A program made the translations under genes and the position numbers. A stretch of 64,000 nucleotides of DNA, from contig NC_009046.1 in assembly GCF_000209165.1 (NCBI RefSeq), positions 124,001 to 188,000 of the forward strand, written 5' to 3'. The stretch comes from Scheffersomyces stipitis CBS 6054 (taxonomy: Eukaryota; Ascomycota; Pichiomycetes; Serinales; Debaryomycetaceae). The number at the start of each line of letters is the position of its first letter. Within the stretch, counting starts at the first letter, position 1. Under the pieces are notes generated by a model. The model was given only the letters and a program-made list of their open reading frames with translations, ran no database searches and had not been told where the DNA came from. Of the stretch, positions 35,766 through 44,263 are shown piece after piece.

Positions 35766-37289
35766 ATGTTGCCAATCAAGTCTCTCATTTCTGCTGCTGT
35801 CTTGCTTGCAAGCGGAGCCTACTCCCTCGATCTTTCTTCCACTAACAACGTTGCCTTGTACTGGGGCCAAAACGGTTTTGGTGGTCAAGAATCCTTAGCC
35901 ACCTACTGTCAAGAAACCGACCTTGATGTTGTCAACTTGGCTTTCTTGAACGATTTCCCAGATCCACTCAACTTGAACTTGGCCAATGCCTGTGGAACTA
36001 CTTTCCCAAGTGGATTGTTGCACTGTCCTCCAATCGGTGAAGACATCAAGACCTGTCAATCTCTCGGTAAGAAGGTCTTGTTGTCCTTAGGTGGACAATA
36101 CGGTAACTACGGTTTCCAATCCACTGATGATGCCACCTCTTTCGCCACTACCTTGTGGAACAAGTTTGGTGCCGGTACCGATGATGAAAGACCATTTGAC
36201 GATGCTGTTGTCGATGGTTTCGACTTCGACGTTGAAAACGGAAACAACGTTGGCTACGTCGAATTGGCTACTGAATTGAAGACCTTGTTCGCTTCCGACG
36301 CTTCCAAGACCTACTACTTGTCTGCTGCTCCACAGTGTGTCTTCCCAGATGCTGGTGCCAATGACTTGTTGTCCCTGGGACTTCTTGACTTTGCTTTCAT
36401 TCAATTCTACAACAACCCTTGTGGATTGGACGGTGACTTCAACTATGACACCTGGTCTCAATTTGCTCAATCTATTTCTGCCAACCTCAAATTGTTTGTT
36501 GGTTTGCCAGCTTCTCCAGACGCTGCTAACTACGTAGACCCAGCCACCATCAAGACTGTTCTCGACCAAATCGTATGTGACCCAACTTTTGCCGGTGTCT
36601 CTTTGTGGGATGCTTCTGGTGCTTGGGCCAACGTTGATGCTGCTGGTAACAACTTTGTTGTTCAAGTCAAGGATGTATTGAACGCCCTCTCTTGTCCAGC
36701 TCCATCTTCTTCGTCTGAAGTTGCTTCTTCTTCTGTTGCAACCAGCTCTGTTGTGGAATCCTCTGCTGTCTACGAAAACTCTACTATTGCTTCTGTTACC
36801 TCCGAAGCTGCTGGTGCCACTGTCACTGACATTCACACCACTGTCATCACCATCACTAGCTGTGACGAAAACAAGTGTGTTGCTAGCCCTGTTACTACCG
36901 GTTACGTCGTTGTCACCGACCTCTACACTTCTTACACTACTTACTGTCCTTTGACCGGAGAAACTCCAGCTTCGTCCAAGCCAGTTCTTGCCACAACCAA
37001 GCCAGTCGTCGCTCTTGCTTCTACTCCAGCTACTGAGGCTCCTGCCACCACTTCTTCTGCTGCTGGTTACACCGTTGTGAAGGTTCCAACTGGTGCCCCA
37101 GTCGCTCCTCAAGACGTGGAAACAACTGTTGTTGTTGAGATCACCTCTACCATTTCACTTGCCCACCCACCAATTGCTGCCGCTAACATCAGCAACGCTA
37201 CTGTCCCAGTGATTGCTCAAGGTGGTGCTTCTTCCGTTTCATTCGCATGGGGCTTGATTGTCCCATTGGCTATCGCCGCTTTCCTTTAA
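35766..37289 (+). CDS. GPI-anchored GH18 endochitinase (CTS1/CHT2 type)
   Basis: This is a cell-surface chitinase that hydrolyses septum chitin during daughter-cell separation. The 507-residue product has a signal peptide (about 1-20) and a GH18 domain (about 21-310). The strand VALYWGQNG, VLLSLGG and the catalytic DGFDFDVE (D-x-x-D-x-D-x-E, Glu as acid) are intact, followed by FAFIQFYNNPC. A Ser/Thr-rich stalk follows. It holds a module with TVITITSCDENKC and YTTYCPLTG that is typical of Candida HWP1/RBT1-type wall proteins. The C-terminus ends in a hydrophobic tail after a small-residue stretch, as for a GPI signal. Codon bias is extreme (highly expressed), which also creates a 341-codon antisense frame. 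One CTG in the catalytic domain falls at a polar position. Confidence 0.92.
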   Translation: MLPIKSLISAAVLLASGAYSLDLSSTNNVALYWGQNGFGGQESLATYCQETDLDVVNLAFLNDFPDPLNLNLANACGTTFPSGLLHCPPIGEDIKTCQSLGKKVLLSLGGQYGNYGFQSTDDATSFATTLWNKFGAGTDDERPFDDAVVDGFDFDVENGNNVGYVELATELKTLFASDASKTYYLSAAPQCVFPDAGANDLLSLGLLDFAFIQFYNNPCGLDGDFNYDTWSQFAQSISANLKLFVGLPASPDAANYVDPATIKTVLDQIVCDPTFAGVSLWDASGAWANVDAAGNNFVVQVKDVLNALSCPAPSSSSEVASSSVATSSVVESSAVYENSTIASVTSEAAGATVTDIHTTVITITSCDENKCVASPVTTGYVVVTDLYTSYTTYCPLTGETPASSKPVLATTKPVVALASTPATEAPATTSSAAGYTVVKVPTGAPVAPQDVETTVVVEITSTISLAHPPIAAANISNATVPVIAQGGASSVSFAWGLIVPLAIAAFL

Positions 37290-38154
37290 ACTCCTACATA
37301 AAATACACTAGAGGAGTCTAGATACCCTACATATTTCACATAAATACAAGATTAATTGTTTGTAAATTATTGTAGACAATAGCTGGAATATGGCATCTGA
37401 TTACATCCTTAATAGCAAAATATAACTGAGAATACTTCAAGTGCCTTAAGGCTGAGCCAATCAACTAGTGGCATAAATCTGGTCAACAGAGTACAACTGG
37501 GCCGCTTTTCTACAAGGCAAACTGTACGAGCATGCGGTTCGAATTCTCGCAGCCCAATAGTAAACAAAACGCCTGTGCTGCATGCGGAAGTACACAAAGT
37601 GCTGGTATGGAACCCACAGAAACAATGTATGCAGATGCACCTTTGAAGAGCGCCAAGAATACGATTTTCACAAACACGAACCCAGCGCTCTTTTTGTATT
37701 CTTACTGGCTTACTGAAGTTCGCCGGCCATTCTTGAAGGAAAACAGCCGAAACTGCCTCGGCAATTGTCAAAATAAACAGCCAATTGTGAAAATGAATAG
37801 TGAAATTAGAATAGGCATGACGACATTGTAGAAGGAAGACCGTCGCAGCGCAAGACATTAGAGCAAACGGCGTAATAAATAAAACTATTTCGTTGACTGG
37901 ACAAGAAGTTGGAGAATCGAGACCGAAGATCCACCAAATGCTCTCACACGAGCTTGGTCATCTCTTCCTTTTCATCGAGGTATTGGGGATTTAGCAAAAA
38001 GATCACATGATGTGAGTCACATGCGTTTTTCAGATGACGTTTCAATTCTTTACATGTACAGGTAGTTCACAGTGAAAGGATTATTAATATTGAACAATTG
38101 ACAACTGCCAGTACTTAAAGAATACCACATTAAAACAAAATTACACGCCTGTAA
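37290..38154. other. Intergenic: chitinase 3' end and GPI8 promoter
   Basis: This 865-base spacer has two overlapping opposite-strand frames (37409..37858 minus, 37532..37831 plus) without any recognisable domain. A TFIIIC B-box-like sequence lies at 37536..37546. Paired CACATG elements (38002..38024) sit about 130-150 bases before GPI8. Confidence 0.45.
38002..38024. promoter_or_regulatory. Paired CACATG elements upstream of GPI8
   Basis: The sequence holds ATCACATGAT, itself nearly palindromic with TGTGA following, and then GTCACATG. CACATG is the core of the Ino2/Ino4 element (CATGTGAAAT) and a weak Cbf1 target. Two copies within 23 bases, 130-150 bases before a GPI-anchor gene, suggest a bHLH site. 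Function is inferred. Confidence 0.4.
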
Positions 38155-39309
38155 ATGTTATTGGCGAGATGTTTAGTATGGGCCATTGCCCTATTGGCAT
38201 CGTTTGCCGCGGCTGATCCACAGGTGATTACGACCGACGAGGCAGAATCAGTTATAAGCAAATCAAGTCATACCAACAACTGGGCGGTATTGGTATCGAC
38301 GTCACGGTTCTGGTTCAACTACCGTCACATGGCTAATGTGCTCAGTTTATACAGAACAGTCAAGAGATTGGGTATACCGGACTCACAAATCATTCTTATG
38401 CTTTCTGATGATATAGCTTGTAATCCTAGAAATGCATTTCCAGGTACTGTTTTCAACAACAAGGACCAGGCTATAGATTTATATGGTGATGCCATAGAAG
38501 TGGATTATAGGGGGTATGAGGTCACCGTGGAGAACTTTGTCAGATTGTTAACTGACAGGTGGGATGAAGACCAACCTCGTTCCAAGAGATTGCTTACTGA
38601 CGAGAACTCCAACATTTTCATCTATATGACTGGCCATGGAGGTGAAGAGTTCCTCAAGTTCCAGGATGCTGAAGAAATCGGATCTTACGATATTGCCGAC
38701 GCTTTCGCACAAATGCATGAAAAGAAGAGATACAATGAGATCTTCTTTATGATAGACACTTGTCAAGCTAACACTATGTATGAGAGATTCTATTCGCCAA
38801 ATATTTTAGCTGTGGGTTCTTCTCGTATTGAGGAGTCATCATACTCTCACCATTCTGATATGGAAATTGGTGTAGCTGTCATTGATAGATTTACATACTA
38901 CACATTGGCATTCCTTGAAAATATCAACAGAGATTCGAGAGTAACCATGAATAAGCTCTTTGACGAGTTCACATATGACAACGTGCATTCCAATCCGGGT
39001 ATAAGAACCGACTTGTTCAAGAGAAATGTCAGCGAAGTGTTGATTACAGATTTCTTGGGCAATGTGCAGAATATCGTGTTGGACAACGTAGAGAAGGATA
39101 TCTTGTTCAACTCCAACCACAATAAACAGGAAGCTACTGACAATAACGAAACTAGGCCGGTTCATAGTTACAGCAAGATTGATATCAGTATCGACACCGA
39201 AGACTCCAATGAATTGACCAAGATAGCTCCGGAGGTTCAAAGAGCCATGGGTGTAGGTATTGCTGGATTGGTCATTGCCTTGTGGGTGATTGCCAAAGAT
39301 CTTGCATGA
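38155..39309 (+). CDS. GPI8: GPI transamidase catalytic subunit
   Basis: Gpi8 (PIG-K) is the caspase-like cysteine protease of the ER GPI-transamidase complex; it cleaves the C-terminal GPI signal and transfers the protein to the lipid anchor. The 384-residue product has a signal peptide (about 1-20), then NNWAVLVSTSRFWFNYRHMANVLS, the most conserved block of the family. Catalytic His161 lies in MTGHGGEEFLKF and Cys203 in MIDTCQANTMYE, close to positions 157 and 199 of S. cerevisiae. A single transmembrane segment lies at the C-terminus (about 362-380), leaving a short tail. Its neighbour to the left encodes a GPI-anchored protein, a likely substrate; this is not evidence of linkage. Confidence 0.97.
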   Translation: MLLARCLVWAIALLASFAAADPQVITTDEAESVISKSSHTNNWAVLVSTSRFWFNYRHMANVLSLYRTVKRLGIPDSQIILMLSDDIACNPRNAFPGTVFNNKDQAIDLYGDAIEVDYRGYEVTVENFVRLLTDRWDEDQPRSKRLLTDENSNIFIYMTGHGGEEFLKFQDAEEIGSYDIADAFAQMHEKKRYNEIFFMIDTCQANTMYERFYSPNILAVGSSRIEESSYSHHSDMEIGVAVIDRFTYYTLAFLENINRDSRVTMNKLFDEFTYDNVHSNPGIRTDLFKRNVSEVLITDFLGNVQNIVLDNVEKDILFNSNHNKQEATDNNETRPVHSYSKIDISIDTEDSNELTKIAPEVQRAMGVGIAGLVIALWVIAKDLA

Positions 39310-39738
39310 ATAGCACGGTGGGCATAGTAATTTACAGAAATAGTGAGAAAGACAAAAAGAAAATCAAACGTACTAGGCACTGTAAGAAGTAAGTAAGTTG
39401 TCAAATAAGGCGAATCGTCATCAAACGATTTCACGCTTTAATTCTTATCACAGCAGTAAAACGAGGAGATTGCAAATTTGCAGCCTATGCGGTTGCGAAT
39501 TAAATAGTAAAACGCGCCGGGTAACAGTTGTGTCTGCGAAAAAATGTAAACAATCCATACGCGCTATGTACGGAAGTTTGATCTCTTCTTTTTAGTAAGT
39601 AATTAATGAAACTAGTTAATATTTCATTGCTGAACATTTTCAACATATATAACATTTACTTTATCACATAAACTCATTCCAGCTTCCATATAGTCCCTTC
39701 ATTTCTGTCAGCAAAGTCATTTTTCATCTTCATCTAAA
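39310..39738. other. Intergenic: STU1 promoter
   Basis: This 429-base A/T-rich spacer lies between two plus-strand genes. It includes one G+C island around AACGCGCCGGG (about 39513) that resembles a degenerate MluI box. Nothing else was recognised. Confidence 0.4.
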
Positions 39739-42700
39739 ATGCTGCTGCACCACAAGGTCTATGCAAATGAGCTTTTCCAGATTATGGCATCGAGGGACGT
39801 CGACCAGACAAGAAAGCTCGAATTAGTATTAAAGCTAAAGACGAATATAAAAAAGGATGCGGTTGATATTGCTCAAGTTCCAACTTATTTTGAAGCGTTA
39901 TCTATAGGTGTAGACATTCCCGATTTGGGTATTCTGGTAGCCAGCTTTAGCACCCTTGCTCATTTGATCAAGAGAGTAAGTATGCAAGACAAAACAGGAA
40001 TGGTGCTTAAAAACCAAAGCTTTCTTGTTTTACCCATCATAATCAACCGATTGGCCAATTCAAACACGTCTACGTTGAGTTCAGCAAGAAAAGCATTGGA
40101 GGCATATTGGTTCTCATCACCTCGCGAAGTTGAAAGTGCCATTTTAGACATAGCCTTGAAGCACAGAAACACCGACATAACTCTTGAAGCTGTCCATTGG
40201 CTCCACCACATCATAAGCAATGTCAACCAGCATTTCAATCTCACAAGGTTTGTTCCACAGTTAGCTAAACTATTGGCCACGTACCCATCGTCGCATTCTA
40301 CACAACTACAGAATTCTATTAAGTCATTGCTCTGTGACTACTATAATTTTAAACAGAACAGATTATACAAATTCGACTTGGCTCGCGAACTTGAACTTAA
40401 GAATGTTCCTGATACCATCAAAGAATCCATAATGCAAAACATCGCAGGGATTAACCCAGAATCTACTTCTGTAACCAAGCCCGATTCCAATTTCGTAATA
40501 GCTGGTGATGGCAACGTCCGCGTAACGGCCACAATAGAATCGACTGAAAAAAGGTATGCTCCAGTCAGACCCAGATATACTGCTTCTACAGTGAGCTCTC
40601 GTTCTGAATTAGTTCCGACAGCGAAAGCTTCTTCTCCATTACCAGTACCAGTACCAGCTCAAACGAAAATGACGCCGCCTCCAGTTCAAGACCATCAAAG
40701 CATACCGTCTGAAGCAGAAACTTTACTTCCAGAAATTCGCGACATCATTTCTAAGTACAACTATGAATTAGATACTTCAATTAGATCTGTCAGCTTTGAG
40801 GGATCAGAACAAATGCTTTCCACATTCAACGACCTTCTTCCTCCATTCAACAGCAAGGAAACAGAATTTAACTGGGGCCAGCGTGAGAAGAATATCGTTC
40901 AAATGAGATCTATTTTGCGAGGCAATGCTCCATCCCTTTATAGGAGGGATCTTATAGTCGGCTTAAAAGATTCCGCCGAAGCAATCTGTAAGGCAGTTTC
41001 TTCTTTACGAACTACATTGTCTTCTCATGGTTGTCAATTAGTAAAAGAATGCGCCATATTCTTAAAGACTGATATTGACTCTCTTGTTGATCTTTTCATG
41101 CCTTCCTTGGTTAGGCTCTGTGCTGCAACTAAGCATATAGCTTCTACAAATGCCAATATGTCCATTGTTGCTATATGTGCGAATGCTTCCTATAGCCCAA
41201 GACTATTGCAAAGAATTGTCAATGCTACTAACGAGAAAAACGTTCAACCAAGGTCGTACAGTGGTATTTGGTTGCAAATCACTGTGTCCCGTTTCTTTAA
41301 TTCGCATTCCTTTCTTTCTTCTCATGGATCTACTCCAAATACAGGGGTCGATTTGGCGATGAAAGCATTAGCAAAATTGCTCAAGGATCCAAATCCAACA
41401 GTAAGACAAATAGCAAAAGATTCATACTGGTGTCTTTGGAGAAAGTTGCCAACACAATCAGAATTGTTATTGAGCAAATTGGAACCCAAGATTATCAAAA
41501 TTGTGGAAAGATCAAGACCCAAGGATGTTTCACACGAGGAAGTTTCGGCCCCTACTCTAAATATGCAAAGATCCCGCCCCTCTTTAAAAGAAACTATAAT
41601 TGAAAGGAACAAGGACCTCAGACTAAAGCAAAGAGAATTGAGTTCTTCTCGAATGTCAACCAGAGAAGCGTCTGATTCCCAGAAATTAGATCAGAGTCAC
41701 CGTGAAGAGTTACATATTAAAAGAGTTGCCACTAGGACCAATTCTACAAATGGATTTAGACAAAATTCAATTGAAAGAAACTTATCGAATTCTCACAAGC
41801 CAGATTTAAGACCACCCAGCAAGGAAGGAGTATCTCCAAAGGATATAGAACAGGAGAGTGTGCAGCAGGAGACAACACGCACAAAACAGACAGACACAGC
41901 ACCAGCTTCTAAAGAAGTAGCCTTCGATGTACAAGCAGATCCTATCCTTAAATTCTTATCTTCATATCAAACAGATTTAATAAAGGAAGGAATCAATTTA
42001 CTTAAATATGCCATCATGGGCGAAGAAGAACTATCTCCTGAGATAACCTCATTATTGAAGAGTATCTCTCTCAGACAACCGAAGCTTTTAGAACCTCTTC
42101 TTTTATCCAATGACAACTTGTTCAAAAGAAGTTTTCAGTTCTTTTCTGCTGAAGACTTCCTTCGTATTTGCTCAATAGTTATTAATCCAATCGAAGGAAG
42201 AACTATAGAGCTTTTAATCTCTATGATGACAGTCGATGAGCTCTACGAGTCGATAATCAAATTGTTGTCGTACTCAATCAACACAGCTAATATATTAGGA
42301 GATGATGAACTTACAATGCAAGTAATCAAATACAAATCTAGCATCATTCAATTGATTGTGGTTTTCCTTCAGAGCAGCCTTGAAAAGATACCGATTCGAG
42401 ACAGTTATTTTCTGAAAGTCACTTCAAACTTTTTGGAGTTGGTAAGCATTTTGAAATCAACTGATATTTACCCTGAGTTCTCGAAATTACTAGCTAAGCT
42501 TTATTCAATCAATATAGCGCTATTCGTATCCGAATTGGATCTTGTTGACATCAATACAAAAGAAGAAGTTGAATATATTGTTGGAATCGACCATACACTA
42601 AGTATGAAGAATATTCCCAATACAATGCCTAATTCTTTATTTGAGTTGACCGAAGTTCAAAAGACCCATAGCTATGACGGCTTCTCGCCAGTCAAAACAA

Positions 42701-44106
42701 ATCAAGATTTTACTATGATATGGCCAGAAAGGAAAGACAACGATGATTACAATTTCATTCCCAAAAGTGCAAATGATTCTCAGAAGAATATTGCAGCTCA
42801 ATTTCAAGGATTCAACCATCATGAAAGTAAATCTGAAGATCCTGTGAAAGAATATAGTGATAGTATGGATATTGACAATCCCGCTGCCAACGACAGAAAT
42901 TCGACACCAGCTCTTGCCGGAGAGCTCTCCGAATCCAATTCTTTGCATGCTGCCATTGAAGGAGTAGCTGATTTATCCATGGATCAACACGATAGTCCCA
43001 AAAACAGGGCCACTGACGAAAATGTGTTTCTTGATTCGTCCAGTAGTATCAAATCTGGATTGTTCAACAGAACTAATGGAGATCACTCAATTGAATTGGC
43101 TAAAGATTTAGCTCAGGTTCAAATATGCGAGCAGCCGCCCTCTCTCATTGACCAGAATGTCCAACTCCAGACTTTTCTTGATAAGGTTGATCCGTTGAAG
43201 AGCATCTCCAACAGAAATAAACCCATTGCAATTTATGAAGATTCGAAGGGTTCTCCTCAGAAACTAAAGGAACACAGATATTCAGAATTCAATTGGTTTA
43301 ACTTTCAGGTTGCAAGATTGCAACTCGAATCAGACGATGACGAGGTCGAAGACAATGAAACTACTGAAGACGATTACAGTGAGTTATTGATGGATGTATG
43401 CGAGAGTTTGAAGTCGTTAGAATTAGATTCTAAGACCTTAACAACTGCACTTGATTTACTTCAGAATATGCATAGGTTTGGATTCGAGTTTGTTAAGTAC
43501 TATGAAAATGAAGGAGCCAAATTAATGGAGGAATCTCTCTGGCAATTTTTCCATGATTGCAACAAAGTTTCCATTACCAACAAAGTCAGAGGATTAGTAT
43601 TATTGAAGCAATTATTAATCATCCATTCGAAACTAGACTTGGCCAACTTATGGACAACATTGATCAATGTTGCATGCCTTCCAGATTCTGAAAACGAGAT
43701 CGCGTTTGCTCTACGTGATATTTCCTCCGAAATTCTTTCTGGTCTTTACCGGAGTGATGAATTGCTTGATGTTTTATTCAGTTCATTTACAAGCGACCAC
43801 TTATCGAGAGCACTGACATTCATTTTGGGGACACTTTCAAAAGTCTTGGATTCCACATCAATCCCAGAATTGTTAAGTGATTCAATTCTTCAACAGATTG
43901 ATCGAGTTCTTAGGAACTTTGTTAATAGCAGAAATGCCGAGTGTCGAAGATATGCTATTCTTTGTTACGGGAAGCTTGTCAAATCCTCCAGAGTTAGTTT
44001 TGCGGGAAAATCTCCCGACAACACAATTCTAGACGGAATCATTCAGAGATTTTCCCCAAGCCAGAGAAGATTGGTGGAATACTATAGTCAAGACCCAAAG
44101 AGCTAG
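39739..44106 (+). CDS. STU1: CLASP-family microtubule-binding protein
   Basis: Stu1 is the yeast CLASP. It binds microtubules and kinetochores and is essential for spindle assembly. The 1455 residues compare with 1513 in S. cerevisiae. The N-terminal TOG-like HEAT array (about 1-240) carries ELVLKLKTNIKKDAVDIAQVPTYFEAL and LVASFSTLAHLIKRVS, the best family match. A second TOG-like array spans about 330-600 (LRTTLSSHGCQLVKECAIFL, DPNPTVRQIAKDSYWCLWRKLP). A Ser/Arg-rich basic microtubule-binding region follows (about 600-720), then C-terminal helical repeats. Codons 2 and 3 are both CTG; as Ser they give M-S-S, the same start as S. cerevisiae Stu1. Confidence 0.9.
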   Translation: MLLHHKVYANELFQIMASRDVDQTRKLELVLKLKTNIKKDAVDIAQVPTYFEALSIGVDIPDLGILVASFSTLAHLIKRVSMQDKTGMVLKNQSFLVLPIIINRLANSNTSTLSSARKALEAYWFSSPREVESAILDIALKHRNTDITLEAVHWLHHIISNVNQHFNLTRFVPQLAKLLATYPSSHSTQLQNSIKSLLCDYYNFKQNRLYKFDLARELELKNVPDTIKESIMQNIAGINPESTSVTKPDSNFVIAGDGNVRVTATIESTEKRYAPVRPRYTASTVSSRSELVPTAKASSPLPVPVPAQTKMTPPPVQDHQSIPSEAETLLPEIRDIISKYNYELDTSIRSVSFEGSEQMLSTFNDLLPPFNSKETEFNWGQREKNIVQMRSILRGNAPSLYRRDLIVGLKDSAEAICKAVSSLRTTLSSHGCQLVKECAIFLKTDIDSLVDLFMPSLVRLCAATKHIASTNANMSIVAICANASYSPRLLQRIVNATNEKNVQPRSYSGIWLQITVSRFFNSHSFLSSHGSTPNTGVDLAMKALAKLLKDPNPTVRQIAKDSYWCLWRKLPTQSELLLSKLEPKIIKIVERSRPKDVSHEEVSAPTLNMQRSRPSLKETIIERNKDLRLKQRELSSSRMSTREASDSQKLDQSHREELHIKRVATRTNSTNGFRQNSIERNLSNSHKPDLRPPSKEGVSPKDIEQESVQQETTRTKQTDTAPASKEVAFDVQADPILKFLSSYQTDLIKEGINLLKYAIMGEEELSPEITSLLKSISLRQPKLLEPLLLSNDNLFKRSFQFFSAEDFLRICSIVINPIEGRTIELLISMMTVDELYESIIKLLSYSINTANILGDDELTMQVIKYKSSIIQLIVVFLQSSLEKIPIRDSYFLKVTSNFLELVSILKSTDIYPEFSKLLAKLYSINIALFVSELDLVDINTKEEVEYIVGIDHTLSMKNIPNTMPNSLFELTEVQKTHSYDGFSPVKTNQDFTMIWPERKDNDDYNFIPKSANDSQKNIAAQFQGFNHHESKSEDPVKEYSDSMDIDNPAANDRNSTPALAGELSESNSLHAAIEGVADLSMDQHDSPKNRATDENVFLDSSSSIKSGLFNRTNGDHSIELAKDLAQVQICEQPPSLIDQNVQLQTFLDKVDPLKSISNRNKPIAIYEDSKGSPQKLKEHRYSEFNWFNFQVARLQLESDDDEVEDNETTEDDYSELLMDVCESLKSLELDSKTLTTALDLLQNMHRFGFEFVKYYENEGAKLMEESLWQFFHDCNKVSITNKVRGLVLLKQLLIIHSKLDLANLWTTLINVACLPDSENEIAFALRDISSEILSGLYRSDELLDVLFSSFTSDHLSRALTFILGTLSKVLDSTSIPELLSDSILQQIDRVLRNFVNSRNAECRRYAILCYGKLVKSSRVSFAGKSPDNTILDGIIQRFSPSQRRLVEYYSQDPKS

Positions 44107-44263
44107 AATTTTACACTGAAATAATAAGCAGAGAATTTATTAACATAGATAAAACATTGTAGAAATGAAGTAAAGTAGAGTGACATAAACTACGATTCTA
44201 TTTCTGGAATAGCTGTAGTTCATGCACCATGCAGCGTTGATGTATTAATTAAGAATTCTACAG

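Noticed and set aside
36087..37112. 341-codon frame antisense to the chitinase gene
   Set aside because: It exists because the chitinase gene uses a narrow set of preferred codons. The peptide is low-complexity Ser/Arg/Gly with no domain.
37409..37858. Opposing frames between chitinase and GPI8 (149 codons minus, 99 codons plus)
   Set aside because: The two frames overlap each other, neither resembles a protein family, and composition is not coding-like.
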